From Enterobacter asburiae (GTDB lineage Bacteria; Pseudomonadota; Gammaproteobacteria; Enterobacterales; Enterobacteriaceae), in the NCBI RefSeq assembly GCF_007035645.1, contig NZ_AP019632.1:2976001-3040000 (forward strand): a DNA stretch of 64,000 nucleotides. The letters run 5' to 3'. The notes beneath the pieces are model-generated. The model made no database searches, had not been told where the DNA came from, and saw only the letters and a program-made list of their open reading frames with translations. The position numbers and the translations under genes are program-made. Positions 52,095 to 62,008 of the stretch are shown here, piece by piece. Each line of letters opens with the position of its first letter. Within the stretch, counting starts at the first letter, position 1.

Positions 52095-52135
52095 CCCTCT
52101 CCCCGTGGGAGAGCTCCGGGGTGAGGGCTTCAGGC
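52095..52135 (-). repeat. 41-bp interspersed hairpin repeat, copy 2 (inverted)
   Basis: The reverse complement of the element at 41852-41892 with a few changes; its stem is CTCTCCC/GGGAGAG with loop CGT. It starts nine bases after the aqpZ stop. Confidence 0.75.
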
Positions 52136-52157
52136 CGCACACCCCACGTAGACACAA

Positions 52158-52198
52158 GCCGGGTAAAGCGTAGCCGCCGCCCGGCTTTCTTTTGCCGC
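52158..52198 (+). repeat. REP-like palindrome, likely aqpZ 3' end
   Basis: AGCCGGG ... CCCGGCT with a 17-base loop containing GTAAAGCGTAGC, the arrangement of REP units in Enterobacter and relatives, followed by TTCTTTT. It may end or stabilise the aqpZ message. Confidence 0.6.
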
Positions 52199-52267
52199 TT
52201 TACTGAACAGCCTTTATTGGGTAGTGTCACTGGCGCTTAACCGATATTCAAAAAGGACCGGCTGTTC

Positions 52268-53167
52268 ATGTTTTCAGGACTCCTCATCATTTTGCTGCCC
52301 TTGATCGTGGGCTATCTTATTCCGCTGCATCGTGAATCCGCATTAAGGCTCATTAATCGATTCCTGAGCTGGATTGTCTACGTTATTCTTTTCTTTATGG
52401 GGATTAGCCTGGCATTTCTGGACAACTTATCGGCGAATTTACTCTCCATCCTCCATTATTCTGTCGTCACCGTGGTGGTTATTTTGCTGTGCAATATTGC
52501 CGCGCTGCTGTGGCTGGAACGCACTATTCCATGGAAAAATCACCATCATCAGGAAAAACTCCCTTCACGAATTGCAATGGCGCTTGAATCATTAAAATTA
52601 TGCGGCGTCGTGGTGCTCGGTTTTCTTCTTGGGCTGACCGGTTGGGCATTTTTACAGCACGCGACTGAGGCAAGTGAATATACGCTGATCTTCCTGCTGT
52701 TCCTGATCGGTATTCAGCTGCGAAATAATGGCATGACGCTGAAACAAATTGTCCTCAACCGTCGGGGAATGATGGTTGCGGTTATGGTTGTTGCCAGTTC
52801 AATGGTGGCGGGCGTCATCAACGCCTTTATTCTCGATCTGCCGCTGAAAACCGGCCTGGCGATGGCATCCGGTTTTGGCTGGTATTCGCTCTCCGGTATT
52901 CTGCTGACCGAATCATTCGGACCGGTGATCGGCAGCGCCGCCTTCTTTAACGATCTGGCGCGCGAGCTGATTGCCATCATGCTGATCCCGAGCCTGGTTC
53001 GCCGCAGTCGTTCTACCGCGCTGGGTCTGTGCGGCGCGACGTCGATGGACTTTACCCTGCCGGTACTACAACGCTCCGGAGGTCTGGAGATGGTTCCCGC
53101 GGCTATCGTGCACGGCTTTATTTTAAGCCTGCTGGTTCCGGTCCTGATGGCCTTCTTCTCTGCCTGA
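52268..53167 (+). CDS. lysO: LysO lysine exporter (YbjE)
   Basis: 299-residue inner-membrane protein with about eight hydrophobic segments and the family motifs GYLIPLHRE, GIQLRNNGMTLKQI, ASGFGWYSLSGILLTESFG and GATSMDFTLP. E. coli LysO exports lysine and confers thialysine tolerance; its gene is controlled by ArgP and ArgR. The upstream interval (52199-52267) is short and I see no obvious operator in it. Start ATG at 52268. Confidence 0.93.
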   Translation: MFSGLLIILLPLIVGYLIPLHRESALRLINRFLSWIVYVILFFMGISLAFLDNLSANLLSILHYSVVTVVVILLCNIAALLWLERTIPWKNHHHQEKLPSRIAMALESLKLCGVVVLGFLLGLTGWAFLQHATEASEYTLIFLLFLIGIQLRNNGMTLKQIVLNRRGMMVAVMVVASSMVAGVINAFILDLPLKTGLAMASGFGWYSLSGILLTESFGPVIGSAAFFNDLARELIAIMLIPSLVRRSRSTALGLCGATSMDFTLPVLQRSGGLEMVPAAIVHGFILSLLVPVLMAFFSA

Positions 53168-53201
53168 TACTTCTTTGGCGGTAGGTTTCCTGCCGCCAAA
53201 A

Positions 53202-53302
53202 TTGCGCTAAATCAATCTCCCTCTATTTTGTAGCAGAAAGCCCTTTTCTCCGTTCTGGCACAGGCATAACCTTAAACATGTATATCAAATATAACTTTAA
53301 CA
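53202..53302 (+). promoter_or_regulatory. hcp promoter region with FNR-like site
   Basis: TTGCG-CTAA-ATCAA (53202-53215) fits the FNR dyad at 8 of 10 positions. A -10-like CATAAC preceded by GG lies at 53274-53279, and an AT-rich imperfect palindrome at about 53276-53301, where NsrR binds in E. coli. If transcription starts near 53281 the FNR-like site is centred near -72, which agrees with what I recall for E. coli hcp. NsrR binding is inferred only. Confidence 0.55.
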
Positions 53303-53311
53303 GGTGTGATT

Positions 53312-54964
53312 ATGTTTTGTGTGCAATGTGAACAAACCATCCGTACCCCGGCAGGCAATGGCTGCTCTTACGCACAGGGTATGTGCGGCAAAACCGCAGA
53401 AACATCTGACCTGCAGGACCTGCTGATTGCGGCTCTGCAAGGCCTTTCCGCATGGGCGTTCAAAGCCCGCGAATACGGTATTGTCGACCACTACGTCGAC
53501 AGCTTCGCCCCGCGCGCGTTTTTCTCCACGCTGACCAACGTTAACTTCGACTCTCCGCGCATTGTCGGCTACGCCAGCGAAGCGATTGCCCTGCGTGAGG
53601 CGCTGAAAGCCCAGTGCCTGAAGGCGGATGCCTCCGCTCGCGTGGAAAACCCGATGTCAGAACTTCAGCTGGTCAGCGACGATTTGGGCGACCTCCAGCG
53701 TCAGGCGGCAGAATTCACCCCGAATAAAGACAAAGCGGCGATTGGCGAGAACATTCTCGGCCTGCGCCTGCTGTGCCTGTACGGCCTGAAAGGCGCTGCG
53801 GCCTATATGGAGCACGCGCACGTTCTGGGTCAGTACGACAATGAGATTTATGCCCAGTACCACAAAATCATGGCGTGGCTGGGCACCTGGCCTGCCGATA
53901 TGAACGCCCTGCTTGAGTGCTCAATGGAAATCGGCCAGATGAACTTCCGCGTGATGAGCATTCTGGATGCCGGTGAAACCAGCACCTACGGCCACCCGAC
54001 GCCGACGCAGGTCAACGTCAAGGCAACCGAAGGCAAGTGCATTCTGATTTCCGGTCACGACCTGAAAGATCTCTACAACCTGCTGAAGCAAACCGAAGGC
54101 ACCGGCGTTAACGTTTATACCCACGGCGAAATGCTGCCGGCGCACGGCTACCCGGAGCTGCGTAAATTTAAGCATCTCATCGGTAACTACGGCAGCGGCT
54201 GGCAGAACCAGCAGGTGGAGTTCGCCCGCTTCCCTGGCCCTATCGTGATGACCTCTAACTGCATCATCGACCCGACCGTCGGCGCGTACGATGACCGCAT
54301 CTGGACCCGCAGCATCGTTGGCTGGCCGGGCGTGAGCCATCTTGAAGGTGACGATTTCGGTCCGGTTATCGCCCAGGCGCAGCAGATGGCAGGCTTCCCG
54401 TACAGCGAGATCCCGCACCTTATTACCGTCGGCTTCGGTCGTGAAACCCTGCTGGGTGCCGCTGATTCGCTGATCGATCTCGTCAGCCGTGAAAAGCTGC
54501 GCCACATCTTCCTCGTCGGCGGCTGCGACGGCGCGCGCGGCGAGCGTAACTACTTCACCGATTTCGCCACCAGCGTGCCGGAAGACTGCCTGATCCTGAC
54601 CCTGGCATGCGGCAAATACCGTTTCAACAAGCTGGACTTTGGCGACATCGAAGGTCTGCCGCGCCTGATCGATGCGGGCCAGTGTAACGATGCTTACTCG
54701 GCCATCATTCTGGCGGTCACCCTGGCGGAGAAACTGGGCTGCGGCGTGAACGACCTGCCGCTGTCGCTGGTGCTGTCATGGTTCGAGCAGAAAGCGATTG
54801 TCATCCTCCTGACCCTGCTCTCTCTCGGCGTCACCAACATCGTGACCGGCCCGACCGCGCCTGGCTTCCTGACGCCAGACCTGCTGGCGGTGCTGAACGA
54901 GAAATTCGGCCTGCGTTCCGTGACCAACGTTGAAGATGATATGAAACAGCTGCTGAGCGCGTAA
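53312..54964 (+). CDS. hcp: Hybrid-cluster protein (hydroxylamine/NO reductase)
   Basis: 550-residue enzyme with an N-terminal iron-sulfur cluster (C3, C6 with [10 protein letters not shown]) and the hybrid Fe-S-O cluster. In E. coli it reduces NO to nitrous oxide under anaerobic nitrosative stress and can nitrosylate proteins. Hybrid-cluster ligands lie in motifs such as [30 protein letters not shown] and [11 protein letters not shown]. The ATG at 53312 follows AGGTG and gives [17 protein letters not shown]; the frame begins two codons earlier at an ATA-linked ATG. Operon with hcr 10 bases downstream. Confidence 0.98.
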   Translation: MFCVQCEQTIRTPAGNGCSYAQGMCGKTAETSDLQDLLIAALQGLSAWAFKAREYGIVDHYVDSFAPRAFFSTLTNVNFDSPRIVGYASEAIALREALKAQCLKADASARVENPMSELQLVSDDLGDLQRQAAEFTPNKDKAAIGENILGLRLLCLYGLKGAAAYMEHAHVLGQYDNEIYAQYHKIMAWLGTWPADMNALLECSMEIGQMNFRVMSILDAGETSTYGHPTPTQVNVKATEGKCILISGHDLKDLYNLLKQTEGTGVNVYTHGEMLPAHGYPELRKFKHLIGNYGSGWQNQQVEFARFPGPIVMTSNCIIDPTVGAYDDRIWTRSIVGWPGVSHLEGDDFGPVIAQAQQMAGFPYSEIPHLITVGFGRETLLGAADSLIDLVSREKLRHIFLVGGCDGARGERNYFTDFATSVPEDCLILTLACGKYRFNKLDFGDIEGLPRLIDAGQCNDAYSAIILAVTLAEKLGCGVNDLPLSLVLSWFEQKAIVILLTLLSLGVTNIVTGPTAPGFLTPDLLAVLNEKFGLRSVTNVEDDMKQLLSA

Positions 54965-54974
54965 GGAGTTATTC

Positions 54975-55943
54975 ATGACCATGCCAACCTCACAATGTCC
55001 GTGGCGGATGCAGGTTCATCACATCCATCAGGAGACGCCGGATGTGTGGACGCTGTCGCTGCTGTGCCATGACTACTATCCGTACCGTGCAGGCCAGTAC
55101 GCGCTGGTCAGCGTTCGCAATTCGGCGGACACGCTGCGCGCCTACACGATCTCCTCCACGCCGGGCGTGAGCGAGTACATTACGCTCACCGTCCGACGCA
55201 TTGACGACGGCGCGGGCTCGCAGTGGCTGACGCGGGACGTCAAGCGCGGGGATTACATCTGGCTGTCTGACGCGCAGGGGGAATTCACCTGTGACGACAA
55301 AGCAGACGATAAATTCCTGCTGCTGGCGGCGGGCTGTGGCGTAACGCCGATTATGTCGATGCGCCGCTGGCTGGCAAAAAATCGCCCGCAGGCCGATGTG
55401 CAGTCGATCTTCAGCGTCCGTTCCCCGGAAGATGTGATTTTTGCCGGGGAATGGCGTGATTATCCGGTGACGCTGGTGGCGGAGCACAACGCGACCCACG
55501 GCTTTGTGCCCGGTCGCCTGAGCCGCGAGCTGCTGCAAAGCGTACCGGATATCGCGAACCGCACCGTGATGACCTGCGGCCCGGCGCCGTACATGGATAT
55601 CGTGGAGAAAGAGGTGAAAGCGCTTGGCGTGACCCGCTTCTTCAAAGAGCAGTTCTTCACGCCGGTGGCGGAAGCGGCAACCAGCGGCATTACCTTCACC
55701 AAACTGCAGCCTGCGCAGACCTTCTTTGGCCGCGTGGGGACCACGCTGCTGGAGGCGCTGGAAAGCAACAAGGTGCCGGTAGTGGCTGCCTGTCGTGCGG
55801 GCGTGTGCGGCTGCTGTAAGACGAAGGTGGTTTCCGGGGAGTACACCGTCACCAGCACCATGACGCTGTCGGACGCGGAAATTGCCGAGGGTTACGTGCT
55901 GGCATGCTCATGCCATCCACAGGGCGATCTCGTCCTCGCATAA
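54975..55943 (+). CDS. hcr: Hcr, NADH oxidoreductase for hybrid-cluster protein
   Basis: 322-residue flavo-iron-sulfur protein that passes electrons from NADH to Hcp. The N-terminal ferredoxin-reductase FAD domain has RAYTISSTPG; the NAD domain has LLAAGCGVTPIMSM and TCGPAPYMD. The C-terminal [2Fe-2S] plant-type ferredoxin domain has ACRAGVCGCCKTKV and a final cysteine in LACSCHPQG. Length equals E. coli Hcr. It is translated right after hcp. Confidence 0.97.
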   Translation: MTMPTSQCPWRMQVHHIHQETPDVWTLSLLCHDYYPYRAGQYALVSVRNSADTLRAYTISSTPGVSEYITLTVRRIDDGAGSQWLTRDVKRGDYIWLSDAQGEFTCDDKADDKFLLLAAGCGVTPIMSMRRWLAKNRPQADVQSIFSVRSPEDVIFAGEWRDYPVTLVAEHNATHGFVPGRLSRELLQSVPDIANRTVMTCGPAPYMDIVEKEVKALGVTRFFKEQFFTPVAEAATSGITFTKLQPAQTFFGRVGTTLLEALESNKVPVVAACRAGVCGCCKTKVVSGEYTVTSTMTLSDAEIAEGYVLACSCHPQGDLVLA

Positions 55944-55961
55944 ACGGTAAACGTTCGATCG

Positions 55962-56032
55962 TAGGCCCGGTAAGCGTCAGCGCCACCGGGCTTTTTGTCG
56001 GGTGGCACTGCGTTTACCCGACCTACAATAAC
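55962..56032. repeat. Paired REP (BIME-type) element
   Basis: Two REP-like palindromes in opposite orientation: GTAGGCCCGGTAAGCG ... CCGGGC, then GGGTGGCACTGCGTTTACCC ... CTAC. Outer ends GTAGG and CCTAC are complementary. Between convergent hcr and the DoxX gene, where BIMEs commonly lie; possible gyrase/IHF binding or mRNA 3'-end role. Confidence 0.8.
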
Positions 56033-56033
56033 C

Positions 56034-56468
56034 CTACCGCCACGCGGGCGCTTTACCCAGCGCAAACCGCCCCGCCCCTAAAAACGCGACCGCCAGCGAG
56101 CCGATAAAGAAATACACCAGGCTTTCAATCGCCCATGCGCCTACCTTATCGAGGGCGAGCGTTTCCCCCATTCCCACCATCAGCCACGCCACAATCATCG
56201 TAAAGGCCAGCACCAGCGCGGCCGGACGCGTAAAGAGCCCGACAATAATCAGGATCGGTGCCACCACTTCGCCAACCAACACGCCGTAGGCGATAAATCC
56301 CGGCAGCCCTTTTTCCACCAGCATGCCGCTGATAAAGCCCACGCCGCCAAAAAGCTTGTGCAAACCATGAAAAAGCATCAGCCCGCCGACGGCAAGTCGT
56401 AACAAGAGTTTGCCAAGATCGTCGCACGATAGCTTTTCATTAACAGCGATTAACAATGATTTAACCAT
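56034..56468 (-). CDS. DoxX-family membrane protein
   Basis: 144-residue protein with four hydrophobic segments, beginning after a short N-terminal cytoplasmic stretch. Typical DoxX features: GKLLLRLAVGGLMLFHGLHKLFGG (about 19-42), EVVAPILIIVGLFTRPAALVL, and a C-terminal glycine-rich end. The family includes terminal-oxidase-associated and oxidative-stress proteins, but the role of this member is unknown. ATG at 56466-56468 with AGGAA nine bases upstream. Divergent from poxB; the E. coli K-12 backbone has no such gene here. Confidence 0.82.
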   Translation of the reverse strand: MVKSLLIAVNEKLSCDDLGKLLLRLAVGGLMLFHGLHKLFGGVGFISGMLVEKGLPGFIAYGVLVGEVVAPILIIVGLFTRPAALVLAFTMIVAWLMVGMGETLALDKVGAWAIESLVYFFIGSLAVAFLGAGRFALGKAPAWR

Positions 56469-56619
56469 TTGAAATAATTCCTGTTTTTACTGAGGTAACA
56501 CCAGATTATGCCGAATAATTGCGCATGAAAAGCACCTTTTAATTGGGAGGATGCGACGGGCAATACGGAGACTTTCTTCTAAGCTTGTAAGCGATATCAC
56601 AAAAAGGAGACGGACAACC

Positions 56620-58338
56620 ATGAAACAAACCGTGGCTGCATATATAGCGAAAACGCTCGAACAGGCTGGCGTGAAACGTATCTGGGGCGTAACCGGCGAT
56701 TCCCTGAACGGACTTAGCGACAGCCTCAACAAGATGAAGACCATCGAATGGATGCCCACCCGCCATGAAGAGGTTGCCGCCTTCGCCGCAGGCGCTGAAG
56801 CGCAGATCACGGGGGAACTGGCCGTCTGCGCCGGATCGTGCGGGCCGGGTAACCTGCATCTGATCAACGGCCTCTTTGACTGTCACCGTAACCACGTGCC
56901 GGTGCTGGCGATTGCCGCCCATATCCCCTCTTCCGAAATCGGCAGCGGCTATTTTCAGGAGACGCATCCGCAGGAGCTGTTCCGTGAATGCAGCCACTAT
57001 TGCGAGCTGGTTTCATCCCCGGAGCAGATCCCGCAGGTGCTGGCGATCGCCATGCGCAAGGCCGTGCTGAACCGCGGCGTTTCTGTAGTCGTTATCCCGG
57101 GCGATGTGGCCCTCAAGGCTGCGCCAGAAGGGGCCAGCATCCACTGGTATCACGCCCCACAGCCGGTGGTGAGGCCTGCGGAAGAGGAGCTGAAAAAGCT
57201 GGCTCAGCTGCTGCGTTACTCCAGCAATATCGCCCTGATGTGCGGCAGCGGCTGCGCGGGCGCGCACAAGGAGCTGCTTGAATTCGCCGGTAAGCTTAAG
57301 GCCCCTATTGTCCACGCCCTGCGCGGCAAAGAGCACGTCGAGTACGACAACCCCTTTGATGTGGGGATGACCGGTCTGATCGGTTTCTCCAGCGGCTTCC
57401 ACACCATGATGAACGCCGACACGCTGATCCTGCTCGGCACCCAATTCCCGTATCGCGCGTTCTACCCGACGGATGCGAAAATCATTCAGATTGATATCAA
57501 CCCGGCCAGCATCGGCGCGCACAGCAAGGTTGATATGGCGCTGGTGGGCGACATCAAATCCACGCTTGCCGCCCTGCTGCCGCTGCTTGAAGAAAAAACG
57601 GACCGCAAGTTCCTTGATAAGGCCCTGAGCGACTATCGCGACGCCCGCAAGGGGCTGGACGACCTCGCCAAACCGAGCGACAAAGCCATTCACCCGCAGT
57701 ATCTGGCGCAGCAGATTAGTCATTTCGCGGACGACGACGCCATCTTTACCTGCGACGTGGGCACGCCAACCGTCTGGGCGGCACGCTATCTGAAGATGAA
57801 CGGCAAGCGTCGCCTGCTCGGCTCGTTCAACCACGGCTCGATGGCCAACGCCATGCCGCAGGCGCTGGGCGCAAAAGCGACGGCCCCGGAGCGTCAGGTG
57901 GTGGCGATGTGCGGCGACGGCGGGTTCAGCATGCTGATGGGGGATTTCCTGTCGGTGGTGCAGATGAAGCTCCCGTTGAAAATCGTGGTCTTTAACAACA
58001 GCGTGCTGGGCTTCGTGGCGATGGAGATGAAGGCCGGAGGCTATCTCACGGACGGCACCGAGCTGCACGACACCAACTTCGCACGCATCGCCGAGGCCTG
58101 CGGCATCACCGGTATTCGCGTGGAGAAAGCCTCAGAGGTGGACGAAGCCCTGCAGCGCGCATTTTCCATCGACGGTCCGGTGCTGGTGGATGTCGTCGTC
58201 GCCAAAGAAGAGCTGGCGATCCCGCCGCAGATCAAGCTGGAACAGGCCAAAGGCTTTAGCCTGTATATGCTGCGCGCCATCATCAGCGGGCGCGGCGACG
58301 AGGTGATCGAACTGGCAAAAACCAACTGGCTCAGGTAA
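56620..58338 (+). CDS. poxB: Pyruvate dehydrogenase (quinone), PoxB
   Basis: 572-residue peripheral membrane enzyme that oxidatively decarboxylates pyruvate to acetate and CO2, passing electrons to ubiquinone. ThDP and FAD are its cofactors. Visible: N-terminal ThDP domain with [12 protein letters not shown] and the catalytic glutamate in [14 protein letters not shown], central FAD-binding part, and the C-terminal ThDP motif [16 protein letters not shown] ... VFNNS. The lipid-binding C-terminal peptide is present. ATG at 56620 with AAGGAG; the longer frame is rejected. RpoS-dependent in E. coli. Confidence 0.97.
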   Translation: MKQTVAAYIAKTLEQAGVKRIWGVTGDSLNGLSDSLNKMKTIEWMPTRHEEVAAFAAGAEAQITGELAVCAGSCGPGNLHLINGLFDCHRNHVPVLAIAAHIPSSEIGSGYFQETHPQELFRECSHYCELVSSPEQIPQVLAIAMRKAVLNRGVSVVVIPGDVALKAAPEGASIHWYHAPQPVVRPAEEELKKLAQLLRYSSNIALMCGSGCAGAHKELLEFAGKLKAPIVHALRGKEHVEYDNPFDVGMTGLIGFSSGFHTMMNADTLILLGTQFPYRAFYPTDAKIIQIDINPASIGAHSKVDMALVGDIKSTLAALLPLLEEKTDRKFLDKALSDYRDARKGLDDLAKPSDKAIHPQYLAQQISHFADDDAIFTCDVGTPTVWAARYLKMNGKRRLLGSFNHGSMANAMPQALGAKATAPERQVVAMCGDGGFSMLMGDFLSVVQMKLPLKIVVFNNSVLGFVAMEMKAGGYLTDGTELHDTNFARIAEACGITGIRVEKASEVDEALQRAFSIDGPVLVDVVVAKEELAIPPQIKLEQAKGFSLYMLRAIISGRGDEVIELAKTNWLR

Positions 58339-58376
58339 AACATTTCGCATGACCTCTTAAAATAAAGGGATGTGAA

Positions 58377-59378
58377 ATGATTGATTTACGCAGTGATACC
58401 GTAACCCGCCCGAGCCGCGCCATGCTCGAAGAGATGATGGCCGCCCCGGTCGGGGATGACGTCTACGGCGATGACCCAACGGTTAACGAACTGCAGCGTT
58501 ACGCGGCAGAGCTGAGCGGCAAGGAGGCCGCGCTGTTCCTGCCGACCGGCACGCAGGCTAACCTGGTGGCGCTGCTCAGCCACTGCGAGCGCGGGGAAGA
58601 GTATATCGTCGGCCAGGGCGCGCATAACTATCTCTACGAAGCCGGCGGCGCGGCGGTGCTCGGCAGCATTCAGCCGCAGCCGATTGACGCCGCGCCGGAC
58701 GGCTCCCTGCCGCTCGATAAAGTCGCGGCGAAAATCAAAGCTGACGATATTCACTTCGCCCGCACCAGGCTGCTCAGCCTCGAAAACACCCACAACGGCA
58801 AAGTCCTGCCGCGCGAATACCTGAAAGCAGCGTGGGAATTCACCCGCGAGCGCAGGCTCGGCCTGCACGTGGACGGCGCGCGCATCTTTAACGCCGTCGT
58901 GGAGTATGGCTGCGAGCTGAAGGAGATTGCGCAATACTGCGACTCGTTCACCATCTGCCTCTCTAAAGGCCTGGGCACGCCGGTGGGCTCTCTGCTTGTG
59001 GGCGACGCGGACTACATCAAGCGCGCCAACCGCTGGCGTAAAATGACCGGCGGCGGCATGCGTCAGGCGGGTATTCTGGCGGCTGCCGGGCTATATGCCC
59101 TGAAAAATAACGTGGCGCGCCTGAAGGACGATCACGACAACGCCGCGTGGATGGCGGCGCAGCTGCGCGTGATTGGCGCCGACGTGATGCGCCACGACAC
59201 CAACATGCTGTTCGTACGCGTGGGCGATGACCGCGCCGCTGCGCTGGGTGAATTTATGAAATCACGTGGCGTGCTGATCAACGCCTCACCCGTCGTGCGC
59301 CTGGTCATGCATCTCGACGTGAGCCGCGAACAGCTGGCGGACGTGGTGAAACACTGGCAGGCGTTTTTACAGCGATAA
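58377..59378 (+). CDS. ltaE: Low-specificity L-threonine aldolase
   Basis: 333-residue PLP enzyme that cleaves L-threonine and allo-threonine to glycine and acetaldehyde. Starts [17 protein letters not shown]. The PLP lysine lies in [18 protein letters not shown] (about residue 197), and [21 protein letters not shown] follows. It sits 38 bases after poxB and 10 bases before ybjT, consistent with a poxB-ltaE-ybjT transcription unit. Confidence 0.96.
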   Translation: MIDLRSDTVTRPSRAMLEEMMAAPVGDDVYGDDPTVNELQRYAAELSGKEAALFLPTGTQANLVALLSHCERGEEYIVGQGAHNYLYEAGGAAVLGSIQPQPIDAAPDGSLPLDKVAAKIKADDIHFARTRLLSLENTHNGKVLPREYLKAAWEFTRERRLGLHVDGARIFNAVVEYGCELKEIAQYCDSFTICLSKGLGTPVGSLLVGDADYIKRANRWRKMTGGGMRQAGILAAAGLYALKNNVARLKDDHDNAAWMAAQLRVIGADVMRHDTNMLFVRVGDDRAAALGEFMKSRGVLINASPVVRLVMHLDVSREQLADVVKHWQAFLQR

Positions 59379-59388
59379 GGAGCATCAC

Positions 59389-60825
59389 GTGCCGCAACGA
59401 ATTCTGGTGCTCGGCGCCAGCGGGTACATCGGTCAGCATCTCACCGCGGCGTTAAGCCAGCAGGGACACCAGGTGCTGGCAGCGGCACGCAACACCGAAC
59501 GCCTGCAAAAGCTCAGTTTGCCTGGCGTCACCTGCCACAGCGTTGACCTCAACTGGCCGAAGGAACTTCCCGCCCTGCTGGAAGGGGTCGACACGCTTTA
59601 CTACCTGGTGCACAGCATGGGCGAAGGCGGGGATTTTATCGCCCACGAGCGGCAGGTGGCGATGAACGTTCGCGACGCCCTGCTGCAAACCCCGGTGAAG
59701 CAGGTCATTTTTTTAAGCTCGCTCCAGGCGCCCGAACACGAGCAGTCCGATCACCTGCGCGCCCGCCAGCTGACGGCTGACACCCTGCGCGGGGCGAATA
59801 TCCCCGTCACCGAACTGCGCGCCGGGATCATCGTCGGCGCAGGCTCCGCCGCCTTCGAAGTGATGCGCGATATGGTTTACAACCTGCCCGTACTCACGCC
59901 GCCGCGCTGGGTACGCTCGCGCACCACGCCGATTGCGCTGGAGAATTTACTGCATTATCTGGTGGCCCTGCTGGATCGCCCGGCGGAGCAACACCGCGTG
60001 CTGGAGGCGGCAGGCCCTGAAGTGCTGAGCTATCAGGAGCAGTTCGAACATTTCATGCGCGTCAGCGGCCGCCGCCGCTGGCTGATCCCCATCCCCTTTC
60101 CAACCCGCTGGATTTCGGTGTGGTTTTTGAATGTGATCACCTCCGTGCCGCCGACGACCGCCAAAGCGCTGATCCAGGGGCTCAAACATGATTTACTGGC
60201 GGACGATCGCGAACTGCGGGCACTCATTCCCCAGGATCTGATCCGCTTTGATGATGCCGTGCGCAATACGCTGAAAGAGGAAGAGCAGCTGGTGAACTCC
60301 AGCGACTGGGGCTACGACGCCCAGGCGTTTGCCCGCTGGCGGCCGGAGTACGGCTATTACCCGAAACAGGCGGGCTGCACGGTGAAAACTTCCGCCAGCC
60401 TTGCAGATCTGTGGGAAGTCGTGAACCAGATTGGCGGCAAAGACGGTTATTTCTTCGGTAATATCCTGTGGCAAACGCGCGGAGCAATGGATCTGCTGGT
60501 GGGGCACAGGCTGGCAAAAGGCCGCCCGGCACGCCCGTATCTTGAGGTGGGCGACGCGGTCGACAGCTGGAAGGTCATCATCGTCGAGCCGGAAAAACAG
60601 CTGGCGCTGCTGTTCGGTATGAAAGCCCCGGGGCTGGGCCGACTCTGCTTTACCCTGAAAGACAAAGGCGATTGTCGTGAACTGGACGTCCGCGCCTGGT
60701 GGCATCCGCACGGAATGCCGGGTCTGTTCTACTGGCTGTTGATGATCCCCGCCCACCTGTTTATCTTCCGCGGAATGGCAAAGCGGATTGCGCAACGGGC
60801 AGAACAAAAGACGGAAAAGATCTAA
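59389..60825 (+). CDS. ybjT: NAD(P)-binding SDR-family protein YbjT
   Basis: 478-residue protein with an N-terminal NAD(P)-binding Rossmann domain ([14 protein letters not shown] at residues 4-17) and a long C-terminal DUF2867 domain (from about 330, with [18 protein letters not shown]). The substrate is unknown. The start is GTG at 59389 with AAGGAG seven bases upstream; there is no in-frame ATG near it. Confidence 0.93.
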   Translation: MPQRILVLGASGYIGQHLTAALSQQGHQVLAAARNTERLQKLSLPGVTCHSVDLNWPKELPALLEGVDTLYYLVHSMGEGGDFIAHERQVAMNVRDALLQTPVKQVIFLSSLQAPEHEQSDHLRARQLTADTLRGANIPVTELRAGIIVGAGSAAFEVMRDMVYNLPVLTPPRWVRSRTTPIALENLLHYLVALLDRPAEQHRVLEAAGPEVLSYQEQFEHFMRVSGRRRWLIPIPFPTRWISVWFLNVITSVPPTTAKALIQGLKHDLLADDRELRALIPQDLIRFDDAVRNTLKEEEQLVNSSDWGYDAQAFARWRPEYGYYPKQAGCTVKTSASLADLWEVVNQIGGKDGYFFGNILWQTRGAMDLLVGHRLAKGRPARPYLEVGDAVDSWKVIIVEPEKQLALLFGMKAPGLGRLCFTLKDKGDCRELDVRAWWHPHGMPGLFYWLLMIPAHLFIFRGMAKRIAQRAEQKTEKI

Positions 60826-60917
60826 ATTAAACTCTCTTTCTTTCACCTTTCCCATTGCATAGCGCCGTAATTCACGAAAGAATGCGCACGAAATTCTTTT
60901 CAACACAGTGGATTGAT

Positions 60918-61931
60918 ATGAAGGTACTGGTTACCGGGGCGACCAGCGGCTTAGGCCGAAATGCGGTCGAATTTCTGCGCAACAAGGGCATTAGCGTCAG
61001 GGCTACCGGTCGCAACGAAGCGATGGGAAAACTGCTGCAAAAAATGGGCGCGGAGTTCGTCCATGCTGACCTGACGGAGCTGGTCTCCTCTCAGGCGAAA
61101 GTGATGCTCGCCGGTATCGACACGCTGTGGCACTGCTCCAGCTTCACCTCCCCGTGGGGTACCCAGGAAGCCTTCGATCTAGCCAACGTGCGGGCAACCC
61201 GCCGTCTGGGCGAATGGGCCGTTGCCTGGGGCGTGCGTAACTTTATTCATATCTCGTCACCTTCACTCTATTTCGACTATCACCACCATCGTGACGTGCA
61301 GGAAGATTTCCGTCCGGCTCGCTTTGCCTGCGAGTTTGCCCGCAGCAAGGCGGCCAGCGAAGAGGTGATTGACCTGCTGGCACAGTCGAACCCGCACACC
61401 CGTTTTACGGTCTTACGTCCGCAGAGCCTGTTCGGGCCGCACGACAAAGTGTTTATTCCGCGCCTGGCGCAGATGATGCACCACTACGGCAGCGTGCTGC
61501 TGCCGCGCGGCGGCGATGCGCTGGTGGATATGACCTATTACGAAAACGCCGTTCACGCCATGTGGCTGGCAAGCCAGCCGGACTGCGATAAGCTGATCTC
61601 CGGTCGCGCCTACAACATCACGAACGGCGAACCCTGCACGCTGCGCAGCATTGTGCAGCGTTTAATTGACGAGCTGCAGATCGACTGCCGCATCCGTTCA
61701 GTCCCTTACCCAATGCTGGATATGATTGCCCGCAGCATGGAGCGTTTTGGCAGTAAATCGGCCAAAGAGCCTGCGCTGACGCATTACGGCGTATCGAAGC
61801 TGAACTTTGATTTCACGCTGGATATTTCGCGGGCGGAGAACGAGCTTGGGTACAAACCGATCGTGACGCTGGATGAAGGGATTACGCGCACGGCGGCGTG
61901 GCTGCGGGATCACGGGAAGTTGCATCGGTAG
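60918..61931 (+). CDS. ybjS: NAD-dependent epimerase/dehydratase-family protein YbjS
   Basis: 337-residue extended SDR-type protein: the nucleotide-binding motif [16 protein letters not shown] (residues 5-20) is followed by catalytic-region features [11 protein letters not shown] and the SDR-type [14 protein letters not shown]. It resembles sterol-dehydrogenase-type epimerases; no substrate is assigned. The ATG at 60918 gives [11 protein letters not shown] and the E. coli length; the frame opens at 60855. It lies 92 bases after ybjT. Confidence 0.93.
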   Translation: MKVLVTGATSGLGRNAVEFLRNKGISVRATGRNEAMGKLLQKMGAEFVHADLTELVSSQAKVMLAGIDTLWHCSSFTSPWGTQEAFDLANVRATRRLGEWAVAWGVRNFIHISSPSLYFDYHHHRDVQEDFRPARFACEFARSKAASEEVIDLLAQSNPHTRFTVLRPQSLFGPHDKVFIPRLAQMMHHYGSVLLPRGGDALVDMTYYENAVHAMWLASQPDCDKLISGRAYNITNGEPCTLRSIVQRLIDELQIDCRIRSVPYPMLDMIARSMERFGSKSAKEPALTHYGVSKLNFDFTLDISRAENELGYKPIVTLDEGITRTAAWLRDHGKLHR

Positions 61932-61959
61932 ATCGGGTCCTGCATTTTTACGATGAGAA

Positions 61960-61989
61960 AAAAACGGCAACCCGAAGGTTGCCGTTTGT
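61960..61989. terminator. Bidirectional terminator between ybjS and the chitinase gene
   Basis: Perfect 10-bp stem AACGGCAACC/GGTTGCCGTT with a 4-base loop (61963-61986), A-run on one side and T's on the other, between convergent genes. Confidence 0.88.
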
Positions 61990-62008
61990 CATTTTGCTGT
62001 TTTGCTGA

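Noticed and set aside
57013..58068. Minus-strand frame of 351 codons inside poxB
   Set aside because: Histidine- and glutamine-rich shadow typical of an antisense frame; poxB is intact.
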